From an uncultured Brachyspira sp. (GTDB lineage: Bacteria > Spirochaetota > Brachyspiria > Brachyspirales > Brachyspiraceae): 64,000 nt of DNA. The notes under the pieces are model-generated. The model did not search any database and had not been told where the DNA came from. It saw nothing but the letters and a program-made list of their open reading frames with translations. Below, in pieces: positions 56,012-63,120 of the stretch (position 1 is its first letter; each line of letters starts with the position of its first letter). A program made the translations under genes and the position numbers. The stretch spans positions 58,730 through 122,729 of the forward strand of contig NZ_CAJTQJ010000005.1 of assembly GCF_910578695.1 (NCBI RefSeq), in the 5' to 3' direction.

Positions 56012-57055
56012 TTGAAAGTTTTTAGATATTTTTATATATTTATTTTTTTCAGCGGTATTTTATTTTCGCAGTCTCCGAAAATTTCTTGTAAGAATTTCTA
56101 TATTTGCAGCGGCAATATAGGAGATTCAGAAATATCTATGTATTTGTATATAAACGGTAATAATATTACAGGTAAATATTATTATAAAACTATAAATCAG
56201 TTTATACATATAAAAGGAACTCTTTATCAAAATGAATTATATCTTGAAGAGAGAATTAATAATCGTATAACAGGATATTTTAAAGGATATCTTTCTGATG
56301 ATTTTGTTTTTTCAGGACAGTGGTCTTCTTATGACAGTGATAATAAATATGATTTTAAATTCACAAATAATAAATCTTATCCTATAAATAATTTAGAAAT
56401 AATAACATCATCATTAGAAACAGATTTTAATGATAAGAAATTTGAATCAAGTAAAGATGCTGTTATAATAAAAAATCAAAAAAATCTTGATAATTTAGAT
56501 AAAATTTCAGTTGATGTTGATGGAATTCAATCTTTAAATCATGATAGAGTAGAATTTCTGCTTAATGATTCTGTTTCTCAGGAATATGATACTTGGAAAA
56601 TTTCATCATACAGCGAAGATGATTTTTATATGAGAAAAGAGATTAATGTTTCATATTTAGATAATAATATAATATCTTTTTCTTTATATAATTATTCTTA
56701 TACAGGCGGAATGCATGGAATATATAATACTGTATCTTCTATATATTTAATTTCAAGCGGGGAGAGAATAGGGCAGAATCTGTCTGAACTTATAGAAAAT
56801 AAGAATGATATAGAATTAATTAATTTGATGAGAAGAAAATTACTTAGAAATTATACAGATAAAGATTTTTTTGATTTTTATTCTATAGAGTTAAGTAATA
56901 TTTATGATATTACACCTTACGGCATAAAATTTATATGGCCCCTATACAAAATAGCAGGATATGCTCAGGGTATTATAGAAATTGATTTTACATATTTGGA
57001 GCTTAAGCCTTTTATAAAAAAAGATTCTAAATTTTATTATTTATTTGACAGATAG
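56012..57055 (+). CDS. Exported protein with a DUF3298 (RsiV-like) C-terminal domain
   Basis: 347 aa beginning with TTG at 56012; no ATG lies early enough. Signal peptide (hydrophobic 4-17, then FSQ). The N-terminal half resembles a repeated beta domain (GNIGDSEISMYLYINGNNIT and LYQNELYLEERINNRITGYF). The C-terminal half has the DUF3298 pattern: IISFSLYNYSYTGGMHGIYN (about 230-249), SGERIGQNLSELI (about 252), and YGIKFIWPLYKIAGYAQGII (about 310). RsiV-type domains bind periplasmic ligands such as lysozyme; that role here is conjecture. Confidence 0.8.
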   Translation: MKVFRYFYIFIFFSGILFSQSPKISCKNFYICSGNIGDSEISMYLYINGNNITGKYYYKTINQFIHIKGTLYQNELYLEERINNRITGYFKGYLSDDFVFSGQWSSYDSDNKYDFKFTNNKSYPINNLEIITSSLETDFNDKKFESSKDAVIIKNQKNLDNLDKISVDVDGIQSLNHDRVEFLLNDSVSQEYDTWKISSYSEDDFYMRKEINVSYLDNNIISFSLYNYSYTGGMHGIYNTVSSIYLISSGERIGQNLSELIENKNDIELINLMRRKLLRNYTDKDFFDFYSIELSNIYDITPYGIKFIWPLYKIAGYAQGIIEIDFTYLELKPFIKKDSKFYYLFDR

Positions 57056-57079
57056 AATTATTAATGCAGGGATTTATTT

Positions 57080-57745
57080 ATGAAAGATAATGATATACAT
57101 CATATAATGAAAGAACTTATAAAGGTTACTAAAGAAATGCCTATGCCCGTTGTAACTGAAATAAAAATAATAAGTAATAGAGATGCTTATAAAATTTTAA
57201 TATCTACTATGCTTTCTCTTAGAACTAAAGACCCTACAACCAGAGATGCTTCTATGAGATTATTTGAAAAAGCAGGAAATCCTAAAGATATGCTTAAACT
57301 CAAAGAAGATGAGATAGAAAAATTGATATATCCTGTTGGCTTTTATAAAGTTAAGGCAAAAAATATATTAGAAGTATCTAAGATGATACTAGATGATTTT
57401 GACGGTAAAGTACCTGATGAAATTGATGAGCTTTTAAAACTTAAAGGAGTTGGAAGGAAAGTTGCTAATTTGGTGGTAACTGAAGCTTTTGATAAAGACG
57501 GTATATGTGTTGATACGCATGTACATAGAATATCAAATAGATTTGGGTATGTTAATACAAAAAATCCTGAAGAAACCGAATTTGCATTGAGAGATAAGCT
57601 GCCTAAAGAATATTGGAAAGTTTATAATGATACTTTAGTTGTTTATGGGCAGAATCTATGCAAACCTATTTCGCCTTTATGTTCAAAATGCACAGTATCA
57701 AAGTACTGCGATTATTTCAAAAATGAATATAAAAAAAGCAGATAA
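57080..57745 (+). CDS. nth: Endonuclease III
   Basis: 221 aa. Base-excision repair glycosylase/lyase. Helix-hairpin-helix [20 protein letters not shown] (about 113-132, with the catalytic Lys), catalytic Asp in [14 protein letters not shown] (about 140) and the iron-sulfur cluster C-x6-C-x2-C-x5-C in [18 protein letters not shown] (about 195-211). Full length. AGGG precedes the start; it follows the DUF3298 gene by 24 bases. Confidence 0.96.
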   Translation: MKDNDIHHIMKELIKVTKEMPMPVVTEIKIISNRDAYKILISTMLSLRTKDPTTRDASMRLFEKAGNPKDMLKLKEDEIEKLIYPVGFYKVKAKNILEVSKMILDDFDGKVPDEIDELLKLKGVGRKVANLVVTEAFDKDGICVDTHVHRISNRFGYVNTKNPEETEFALRDKLPKEYWKVYNDTLVVYGQNLCKPISPLCSKCTVSKYCDYFKNEYKKSR

Positions 57746-57751
57746 ATTAAT

Positions 57752-58663
57752 TTATATAGTTTTTTTATATATTATTTTTGATAAAATATCTGTCTGAGAT
57801 ATTATTACTCCTAATAGTATAAAAACTACTCCTATAACAGCAAATATAGTTATGTTTTCATTTAATACTATTTTAGATGTTATTAAAGTTACTATAGGAA
57901 TTAAATATATATAAGTATTATTTTTTACAGCTCCTAATATTCTAGTTGAATATGCCCAAAATATGAAGCATAATGTACATGCTATGAAAGATAAAAATAA
58001 AAAATTAATTAAATTTATAGGCTTTATATAATTATTTATATTAATATTAAAACCTGTAAAAAGCATTATAGGGAGCATAAAGATTATTCCGTATATAAAT
58101 GTTTTCTTTGTTATTAATACAGCATTATATCCTAAATCTGATATTTTTTTTACAAGTACAGAGTATATGCCCCACATAACAGCAGCAAGCAAAGCGAACA
58201 TATCGCCTATAGGATTTATTTTTAATATAAACTTTCCATTAAAAGTTATTACAGCAATTCCTATTATTGCAAATATAAATCCTATAAAGAAATTAGGTTT
58301 TAATTTTTCTTTTATTAAAAAATATGCAAATATTCCAGTAAATAATGGTCCTATAGCAACTAAAATACCTACATTTGAAGCTAGAGAATAATTTAATGCT
58401 ATATTTTCAAATAAATAATAAAGCGTAATTCCGCTTAAGCCTGTTAAAGCAAAGAGTATTTCTTCTTTTTTTGAATATATTTTATTTTCTTTCGGATATA
58501 TTATAAATAATAGTATAATCCCAAATAAAAATCTTGTAAAAAGTATTTCTATAGGAGAAAAATCTGTTAATAATATTTTCGTTGAAATAAAAGTAATGCC
58601 CCATATTAATATACTAAAAAATGAAGAGGCGTATGCTTTTATTATTTGAGATGTTTTTTTCAT
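57752..58663 (-). CDS. EamA-family (DMT superfamily) transporter
   Basis: 303 aa with ten membrane helices in two EamA repeats. Repeat 1 has FFSILIWGITFISTKILLTD (about 14-33) and NYSLASNVGILVAIGPLFTG (about 90); repeat 2 has PIGDMFALLAAVMWGIYSVL (about 150). This family exports metabolites or amino acids. Convergent with nth, 6 bases apart. Confidence 0.93.
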   Translation of the reverse strand: MKKTSQIIKAYASSFFSILIWGITFISTKILLTDFSPIEILFTRFLFGIILLFIIYPKENKIYSKKEEILFALTGLSGITLYYLFENIALNYSLASNVGILVAIGPLFTGIFAYFLIKEKLKPNFFIGFIFAIIGIAVITFNGKFILKINPIGDMFALLAAVMWGIYSVLVKKISDLGYNAVLITKKTFIYGIIFMLPIMLFTGFNININNYIKPINLINFLFLSFIACTLCFIFWAYSTRILGAVKNNTYIYLIPIVTLITSKIVLNENITIFAVIGVVFILLGVIISQTDILSKIIYKKTI

Positions 58664-58885
58664 TTTTTTATTTTATTAGAAGAATCCATTATAATATTTC
58701 ATCATCTTATATAATATTAATAGTATTTATATTTTTTTATTTTTATCAGCATAGTATAATAATAACATAGTTAAAATTAATATACAATAGTTTTTATTAT
58801 CATAGCCCTATCTGTAAAAAGTTTATATTATATAAATAGTATAATGTTTAAAAATATAAAAAATAATTCAAAGCAGGTTAATTTT

Positions 58886-58966
58886 ATGATAGATGATATT
58901 TTTATATGCGATGCTATAAAGACAGCAGAAATATATAAAAATAAAAATGAAATAATAAAAATATAG
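58886..58966 (+). CDS. Micro-ORF, MIDDI-type
   Basis: 26 aa, MIDDIFICDAIKTAEIYKN and so on, ATG at 58886. The next frame (58978) begins with the same MIDDI, and the DNA of both starts is identical over 14 bases. No clear ribosome site (AGCAGGTTAATTTT). May be a remnant or a small peptide. Low support. Confidence 0.25.
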   Translation: MIDDIFICDAIKTAEIYKNKNEIIKI

Positions 58967-58977
58967 GAAACAATATT

Positions 58978-59061
58978 ATGATAGATGATATTATTAATTC
59001 ATATAATGCTAATTGCGATTTAAGAGATATAAATGTTTTATTAATCATACATATATTATAA
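58978..59061 (+). CDS. Micro-ORF, second MIDDI-type
   Basis: 27 aa, MIDDIINSYNANCDLRDIN and so on, ATG at 58978 preceded by TAGGAAACAATATT. It shares its start with the upstream micro-ORF and lies 6 bases before the 97-aa gene. Possibly a duplicated leader or decayed gene fragment. Confidence 0.25.
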   Translation: MIDDIINSYNANCDLRDINVLLIIHIL

Positions 59062-59067
59062 AATAAT

Positions 59068-59361
59068 ATGACTGCTGAAAATAAAACATCAATATTAAAA
59101 GCTAAAATAAAAAAGAAACATCGTATTTATAAAAAAGAGAAATATGCTTATTTATATGGGAATGCTTTTATATATTCTAAAAAATATTATAAATATATTG
59201 TAATTATGGCTATGTATAAATATAAAGATTTAAGGCGTTATGAAGAGTATTTTAGGAAAATAAATATAAAAATAAGCAAAGCAAATATCCTTAATGAAAT
59301 TAAAGATATTATGCATTCTGTAATTGATAAAAAGAACTGGAAAAATAATGGATTAGCTTAA
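59068..59361 (+). CDS. Lys/Tyr-rich protein of unknown function
   Basis: 97 aa, strongly basic, with AKIKKKHRIYKKEKYAYLYG near the N-terminus and EYFRKINIKISKANILNEIK in the middle. No signal peptide. It begins the accessory region between the EamA gene and the recombinase. No family recognised; a DNA- or RNA-binding accessory protein of a mobile element is possible. Confidence 0.45.
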   Translation: MTAENKTSILKAKIKKKHRIYKKEKYAYLYGNAFIYSKKYYKYIVIMAMYKYKDLRRYEEYFRKINIKISKANILNEIKDIMHSVIDKKNWKNNGLA

Positions 59362-59447
59362 CAATATTAATAATGATATATGATATAAAATAGATGTCTT
59401 CAAATGTGTATATCGCATTTTATTATATACATTTAAAAAACAGTGTA

Positions 59448-59501
59448 AAGGAGGTGCTGACCGTGATTTTTATAAAAGCTTTATTTAAATGTGATAAATA
59501 A
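59448..59501 (+). other. Very strong ribosome site with a 12-codon GTG frame
   Basis: AAAGGAGGTG (59448-59457) is a near-complete anti-16S match. It is followed by GTG at 59463 and a 12-codon frame ending at 59499-59501. The frame is too short for a known toxin; it may be a leader peptide or a decayed type I toxin gene. It lies in the 322-base spacer before the recombinase. An imperfect inverted repeat (59402-59412 with 59424-59434) precedes it. Confidence 0.45.
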
Positions 59502-59551
59502 AGTGTTAAAAGACTTATGTTTTAATTGTTCTTAATCCAATTTATATTTAG

Positions 59552-59598
59552 CCCTGCTGTTTTGTTCTGATAACGGCAGGGTGCTTATAATTTTTTTA
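59552..59598 (+). terminator. Intrinsic terminator before the recombinase gene
   Basis: CCCTGC (59552-59557) with GCAGGG (59576-59581), extended by GTT (59559-59561) with AAC (59572-59574), then TGCTTATAA and T7 at 59591-59597. It ends the transcript carrying the 59448 ribosome site. Confidence 0.85.
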
Positions 59599-59683
59599 TA
59601 AATATAAATAATAATAAAAGTTTATATTCTTTTTATATAGTATAGGCTTTAAATAAAGTCTTATTATATTTTAAGGTATAAAC

Positions 59684-60637
59684 ATGGCTTTAAAAAAGAA
59701 TAGTAATAAATTAAAGACAGCAAATAATAATAAAATAATAATAAGCGAAGAAGAAGCTTTAATACTTACTAAGCAGGCTAACTACTTAAATATACTTGAC
59801 TATATGAAAGAAGAAGAGCTTATTAAACAGATAGATTATGAAACAGAGAAAGAAAACTTTTTTAAGCAATGTTCAAAAACAAAAAGCAGTCATACAAAAA
59901 GACAGTATAAAAACGGACTTAAAAAGTTAGAAAAATATTGTCTCCATATAAATAAAAATATTTTATTTATAAAGCCGAGAGAAGCTGATGATTTTATAAC
60001 AGAAGTTAATTCAAGCAAACTTTCTAATTTAAGTATACGTGCATTAGTTTCTTCAGTATCTTCTTTCTTTTCATTTTTAGAGCGAAGATATCCGTTTATG
60101 AAAAACCCTTTTCGAGGTACAAAACAGCGTCCGCCTGTGAAAAATAAGAAAAGGCTTGAAGTACCGACTAAAAAAGAAATAGAATTAATAATTAAAGATA
60201 TAGCAGATACTCAAATAAAGATTGCTGTCATATTTATAATGGAATGCGGTGTACGTGTCGGTGCTTTAAGCAAACTTGAAATAAGAAAAAACGCATTAGA
60301 TAATAATTATAAATATTATTCCTATTCAAAAGGCAAAGAGATAAGCTGGAAAATTACTGACAAAGTTATTAAATTGCTTAAACAAAATAAACTTAATATA
60401 GAATCTCCATTTAAAAATAAAAGTTCTGAAGTAATAAGGAATATTTTTTATAGGAGTTCAAAGCGTTTATATGAACAAGGTAAAATAAAAGCTGCCTACT
60501 CTATACATGATATCAGACATTATTTTGCTGTCGCTTTATACAAAAAAACTAAAGATATAGAACTTATCAGACAGGCATTAAATCATAGCTCTATAGCTAT
60601 AACAGGGATATATTTGAGAAGTTTAGAAGCACAGTAG
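59684..60637 (+). CDS. Tyrosine recombinase / phage-type integrase
   Basis: 317 aa. N-terminal SAM-like core-binding domain (about 60-140, TKRQYKNGLKKLEKYCLHIN). Catalytic residues: Arg in ECGVRVGALSKL (about 188), Lys in SYSKGKEISW (about 216), His-x-x-Arg in SIHDIRHYFAVAL (about 280-283), His in ALNHSSIAITGIYLR (about 303) and the nucleophilic Tyr (about 312). All five are present, so it should be active. Located at the edge of the accessory region, 10 bases before a 14-base inverted repeat whose partner lies 1.7 kb away. Confidence 0.93.
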   Translation: MALKKNSNKLKTANNNKIIISEEEALILTKQANYLNILDYMKEEELIKQIDYETEKENFFKQCSKTKSSHTKRQYKNGLKKLEKYCLHINKNILFIKPREADDFITEVNSSKLSNLSIRALVSSVSSFFSFLERRYPFMKNPFRGTKQRPPVKNKKRLEVPTKKEIELIIKDIADTQIKIAVIFIMECGVRVGALSKLEIRKNALDNNYKYYSYSKGKEISWKITDKVIKLLKQNKLNIESPFKNKSSEVIRNIFYRSSKRLYEQGKIKAAYSIHDIRHYFAVALYKKTKDIELIRQALNHSSIAITGIYLRSLEAQ

Positions 60638-60647
60638 TATAAGTAAA

Positions 60648-60661
60648 GTGTTGCGATAATT
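60648..60661 (+). repeat. Inverted repeat, left copy (GTGTTGCGATAATT)
   Basis: GTGTTGCGATAATT, 10 bases after the recombinase stop and 28 bases before the decayed RHH gene. The same 14 bases occur in reverse orientation at 62367-62380. Confidence 0.85.
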
Positions 60662-60689
60662 CTATAATAAAAATATTAAGGATATATAT

Positions 60690-60873
60690 ATGCCAAGATG
60701 TGACTAGAAAGAGTGCTGGTAGGAAATTACAAGGTAATGAAAAAGCTGACATAAGAATTATGTTTAGACTTACTAAAGAAAATTATGATATGATTAATAG
60801 TTATGCTAAAAAATAAAGTTTGAGTGCTAGACAATATATAAGAGAGTTCACTATAAATAACCTTAAAAAATAA
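60690..60873 (+). pseudogene. Decayed ribbon-helix-helix protein gene
   Basis: Starts at ATG 60690 behind AAGGA (60678-60682) but the coding frame is lost in the first codons and regained as DVTRKSAGRKLQGNEKADIR, MFRLTKENYDMINSYAKK. It then hits TAA at 60814-60816, and continues in frame as SLSARQYIREFTINNLKK to 60871-60873. The layout (AGRK, then RLT/RVS, then S-A/S-x-QYIR) is that of the intact protein at 62395-62619. One frameshift and one nonsense codon are needed to explain it. Confidence 0.75.
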
Positions 60874-60912
60874 GCTATGAATGATACTCTCTTAGTTAAG
60901 GATACAACTATC

Positions 60913-60957
60913 AAATTGTAATATCATATTAATAAATATGATATTACAATTTTTATT
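60913..60957. terminator. Long perfect hairpin between convergent transcripts
   Basis: 17-bp perfect stem: 60913-60929 (AAATTGTAATATCATAT) with 60936-60952, 6-nt loop, followed on the plus strand by TTATTAAAG. It lies directly against the stop codon of the membrane-protein gene (minus), so it can end both transcripts. Confidence 0.8.
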
Positions 60958-61423
60958 AAAGATTTTCCTCTCTATTTAATTGTTCCTCTATTTGCATTTT
61001 AGTTTTTTGTATTAAATAAAAGTTATATGTAAAAAATATTATAAAATAAACTAAAATAAAAATAGAATCTATTTTTATAAATAAATACAATTTTTTAAAC
61101 ATATTAAGAAATTCTAATTTCGATACCATATATATTATTATTGATGTTACAAAATATGTAGATAAAGTCATTGATATATCATTTATATTATTTTTAAATT
61201 TATTTAAATATTTTTCATTTCTGATTCCTTTTAAGCTAAAACTGATTATTATGCTATACCCAACAGAAAATACTATTCCTATTACACTAAATAATGTATC
61301 TAAAATATTAATATCTATTATATTTTCATTTTTAAAAACAAATGAAAATAAACAAAATAATATAGATGATAATATGGATATTAATAGTAATGTAATTAAA
61401 AGTCTCAATAATATTTTTTTCAT
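60956..61423 (-). CDS. Small four-helix membrane protein, second gene of a RexAB-like pair
   Basis: 155 aa. Four membrane segments at about 5-30, 43-66, 88-106 and 113-138, with short charged connections and a Lys/Glu-rich tail (KTKMQIEEQLNREENL). Lambda RexB is a 144-aa inner-membrane protein with four segments encoded after RexA; size, topology and order agree. The ATG follows the upstream stop after one base, so translation is coupled. No sequence identity to RexB can be claimed by eye. An ion channel or pore effector is the inference. Confidence 0.6.
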   Translation of the reverse strand: MKKILLRLLITLLLISILSSILFCLFSFVFKNENIIDINILDTLFSVIGIVFSVGYSIIISFSLKGIRNEKYLNKFKNNINDISMTLSTYFVTSIIIYMVSKLEFLNMFKKLYLFIKIDSIFILVYFIIFFTYNFYLIQKTKMQIEEQLNREENL

Positions 61424-61424
61424 A

Positions 61425-62309
61425 TTATAAATTATCTTTATTCTTTGTTACATAGTATAAAAAAGAATACATTTCTTGTCTTAATTCTTCCTCTGCTATT
61501 ATATTATTTTTATTAGAAATTTTAACAATTTTATTAGCCTTATATTTATCTCCATCAATAATTTCTCCACTGGAAGTAATGATTTTAATATAATCATTTG
61601 GCACTGATTTTAATATTAATTTAGCATCATTTGGATGTTTTACAGTTAATATGATTCTTGCTTCTAAAATATCATCAATTTGATAATCTTCAAATGTATT
61701 AAATATTTTAAACAAGTCTTTTATTTGGTTCTTATTTGTTATATCTTTTGCTATATCTTTAGTAATATTTGATTTTTTACCTATAACAATTTTTTTTATA
61801 AAGTCTTCTTCTTTTTTATTTTGTAAATATTTTACAACACTATCTATACTATATTCTTTCTCATATATTTGATTGACTAAAAAATTAATATAAGTTTCAA
61901 AAGAATCTAAACTATGTCTTAACCCTAATATTACATGATTATTATTTAAACAAAAATAATATCTATTTATGATAAAGCCTTCTATGTTATTTCTTTTATT
62001 TTCTTTTGATTCTATAGATTCATAAGGAATCATATTCTCTTTAAGTTGTTCTTTTAAAATGCTTCTTGCTATACCTTTTTTCATTCTTAGGATACAACCA
62101 AATATATGATTAGTTTGTATCTTATACCAACTTATAAAATCTACTTCATCAGTTGAATCAATTCTACCAACTGGCATCATTCTTTCTTCAAGTGTTATAC
62201 CAATATTATTTAGATATTCTTCTATATCATCTTTTAGTTTTGAGGTATCTGATAAATGGTTTAATAGCTCTACAGAATAAGCTTTCAATGTAATTTCTTT
62301 TTTAGACAT
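61425..62309 (-). CDS. Soluble protein, RexA-like candidate sensor of an abortive-infection pair
   Basis: 294 aa from the ATG at 62309, which has AAAGAG (62316-62321); an ATG 15 bases upstream lacks one. No signal or membrane helix. The C-terminal half has YQIDDILEARIILTVKHPND (about 213-232), YIKIITSSGEIIDGDKYKAN and IIAEEELRQEMYSFLYYV. The order of these elements parallels what I remember of lambda RexA (279 aa): a V-I-x-P-K strand, D-x-S-x-x-A-x-D-E-x-G-D-I-L-x-x-x-Y, then E-E-M. Coupled to a four-helix membrane protein. I would call it RexA-like on architecture, not proven homology. DUF4747-type proteins are an alternative kin. Confidence 0.55.
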   Translation of the reverse strand: MSKKEITLKAYSVELLNHLSDTSKLKDDIEEYLNNIGITLEERMMPVGRIDSTDEVDFISWYKIQTNHIFGCILRMKKGIARSILKEQLKENMIPYESIESKENKRNNIEGFIINRYYFCLNNNHVILGLRHSLDSFETYINFLVNQIYEKEYSIDSVVKYLQNKKEEDFIKKIVIGKKSNITKDIAKDITNKNQIKDLFKIFNTFEDYQIDDILEARIILTVKHPNDAKLILKSVPNDYIKIITSSGEIIDGDKYKANKIVKISNKNNIIAEEELRQEMYSFLYYVTKNKDNL

Positions 62310-62349
62310 ATAAAACTCTTTCATTAAAAGTTAATGTAATAAAATTATA

Positions 62350-62394
62350 ATTATTACGATAACATAAATTATCGCAACACCTATATTTAATAAA
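62350..62394. promoter_or_regulatory. Operator-like palindrome and right copy of the inverted repeat
   Basis: AATTATCGCAACAC at 62367-62380 is the reverse of the 60648 repeat. On the minus strand it forms TTGCGATAA, 6-base spacer, TTATCGTAA, a nearly perfect palindrome upstream of the RexA-like gene. It may be an operator for the ribbon-helix-helix protein or a recombination site. Confidence 0.55.
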
Positions 62395-62619
62395 TTATAT
62401 ATTTAATTCTTTCAGCACAGCATTTCTAATATACTGAGATACACTAACATTATTCTCTTTTGCTTTTTCTTTTATTAGCAGTTGTTCTTTTTCGCTAACA
62501 CGCATATATAATTTAATATCAAGTCTATCTTCTGTTATTTTTTTTCTTCCTGCACCTTTACGAGCACCGCCTGTATTTGCTCTGGCACCACCTCTATTAT
62601 CTTTTTTCTTTACTTCCAT
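62395..62619 (-). CDS. Ribbon-helix-helix DNA-binding protein
   Basis: 74 aa. A Gly/Arg/Lys-rich N-terminus with ANTGGARKGAGRKK (about 13-27) precedes a Met-Arg strand and two helices: IKLYMRVSEKEQLLIKEKAK and VSVSQYIRNAVLKELN, the RHH/CopG-like pattern. Similar small proteins occur on plasmids and phages as repressors or relaxosome accessories. It is the first gene of the run toward the RexAB-like pair. AAGGAAA precedes its start. A decayed copy is at 60690. Confidence 0.8.
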   Translation of the reverse strand: MEVKKKDNRGGARANTGGARKGAGRKKITEDRLDIKLYMRVSEKEQLLIKEKAKENNVSVSQYIRNAVLKELNI

Positions 62620-62716
62620 TTAATTTTCCTTTCTTAGATAAATAAGATTATTAGTATTGTTATATTGAAACATAATGTAATAATAGAAATTATAGCACTT
62701 ATTGTTGATAGCATAC

Positions 62717-62744
62717 TTGACACCTTATATAATTTGTATATAAT
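62717..62744 (+). promoter_or_regulatory. Antitoxin RNA promoter
   Basis: TTGACA (62717-62722), 16-nt spacer, TATAAT (62739-62744), both consensus. It fires toward the toxin gene on the opposite strand. Confidence 0.8.
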
Positions 62745-62750
62745 AGTAAA

Positions 62751-62828
62751 TATGGAAGTTCAGGAGTCAAGCCTCATACTTGACCCCCTTTCATAATCAA
62801 TTAAAGTTTTAATCTTTAATTGATTTAA
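62751..62828 (+). ncRNA. Candidate antisense antitoxin RNA
   Basis: Predicted from the promoter at 62717 to the hairpin at 62795-62825 (12-bp stem, AATCAATTAAAG with CTTTAATTGATT). A first hairpin is GTCAAG (62766-62771) with CTTGAC (62779-62784). It would be about 78 nt and complementary to the 3' part and end of the toxin message. The 3' end is not followed by a U-run, so its exact end is uncertain. Confidence 0.6.
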
Positions 62829-62889
62829 CTACGATTATAATAGCAGATACTAAATTAATAACCGCAGTTATGAAAGTTAGAACTTCCAT
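62752..62889. repeat. 10-bp inverted repeat bracketing the toxin gene
   Basis: ATGGAAGTTC (62752-62761) and GAACTTCCAT (62880-62889). The right arm is the first ten coding bases of the toxin, so in the toxin mRNA the 3' end can base-pair with the start codon. Confidence 0.9.
62809..62889 (-). CDS. Type I toxin-like hydrophobic peptide
   Basis: 26 aa: MEVLTFITAVINLVS (1-15), then AIIIVVKSIKD. One hydrophobic helix with a charged end, the form of TxpA/Fst/Ldr-like type I toxins that insert in the inner membrane. The ribosome site AAGGAGGT (62894-62901) is nearly perfect. A consensus promoter lies just upstream and a convergent consensus promoter beyond the 3' end. The overlap in opposite directions defines an antisense-RNA-controlled locus. 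No named family can be assigned by eye. Confidence 0.75.
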   Translation of the reverse strand: MEVLTFITAVINLVSAIIIVVKSIKD

Positions 62890-62918
62890 TTTTACCTCCT
62901 TGATTTAAGGATAAAATT

Positions 62919-62946
62919 ATTATATTATTTCTGATGATTTTGTCAA
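62919..62946 (-). promoter_or_regulatory. Toxin promoter
   Basis: On the minus strand TTGACA (62941-62946), 16-nt spacer, TATAAT (62919-62924), giving a 5' leader of about 23 nt before the toxin start. Confidence 0.8.
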
Positions 62947-63017
62947 TACTTTTCTACAAAAAATGATTTTTTTAATTTTTTTATCTATATAAAATTATAA
63001 CTGATTTATATTTGCTT

Positions 63018-63104
63018 TGCTGGGGGAGGTGAGTAAAATCTCTGCAGGCTTTCAATCGATGCAACGAGTGGGGGAGTCTTCTGTGCATGGCGATGATTTT
63101 TTTA
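63018..63104 (+). ncRNA. GC-rich structured stretch ending in a terminator-like hairpin
   Basis: About 85 bases are strikingly G-rich for this genome, with two copies of GGGGGAG (63022-63028 and 63070-63076). The end folds as ATCG-a-TGCA (63055-63063) with TGCA-tgg-CGAT (63084-63094), followed by GA and T8. No open frame runs through it. It looks like a small RNA gene with its terminator on the plus strand, but no class was recognised and no clear promoter is visible. Confidence 0.4.
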
Positions 63105-63120
63105 TTAGGGGGTATTAATA

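Noticed and set aside
59684..60637. XerC/XerD housekeeping recombinase
   Set aside because: The N-terminal extension, the accessory setting and the nearby repeats fit a mobile-element recombinase better; a Xer role cannot be fully excluded.
62766..62784. Intrinsic terminator of the toxin message at the GTCAAG/CTTGAC hairpin
   Set aside because: No U-run follows on either strand; treated only as part of the antisense RNA structure.
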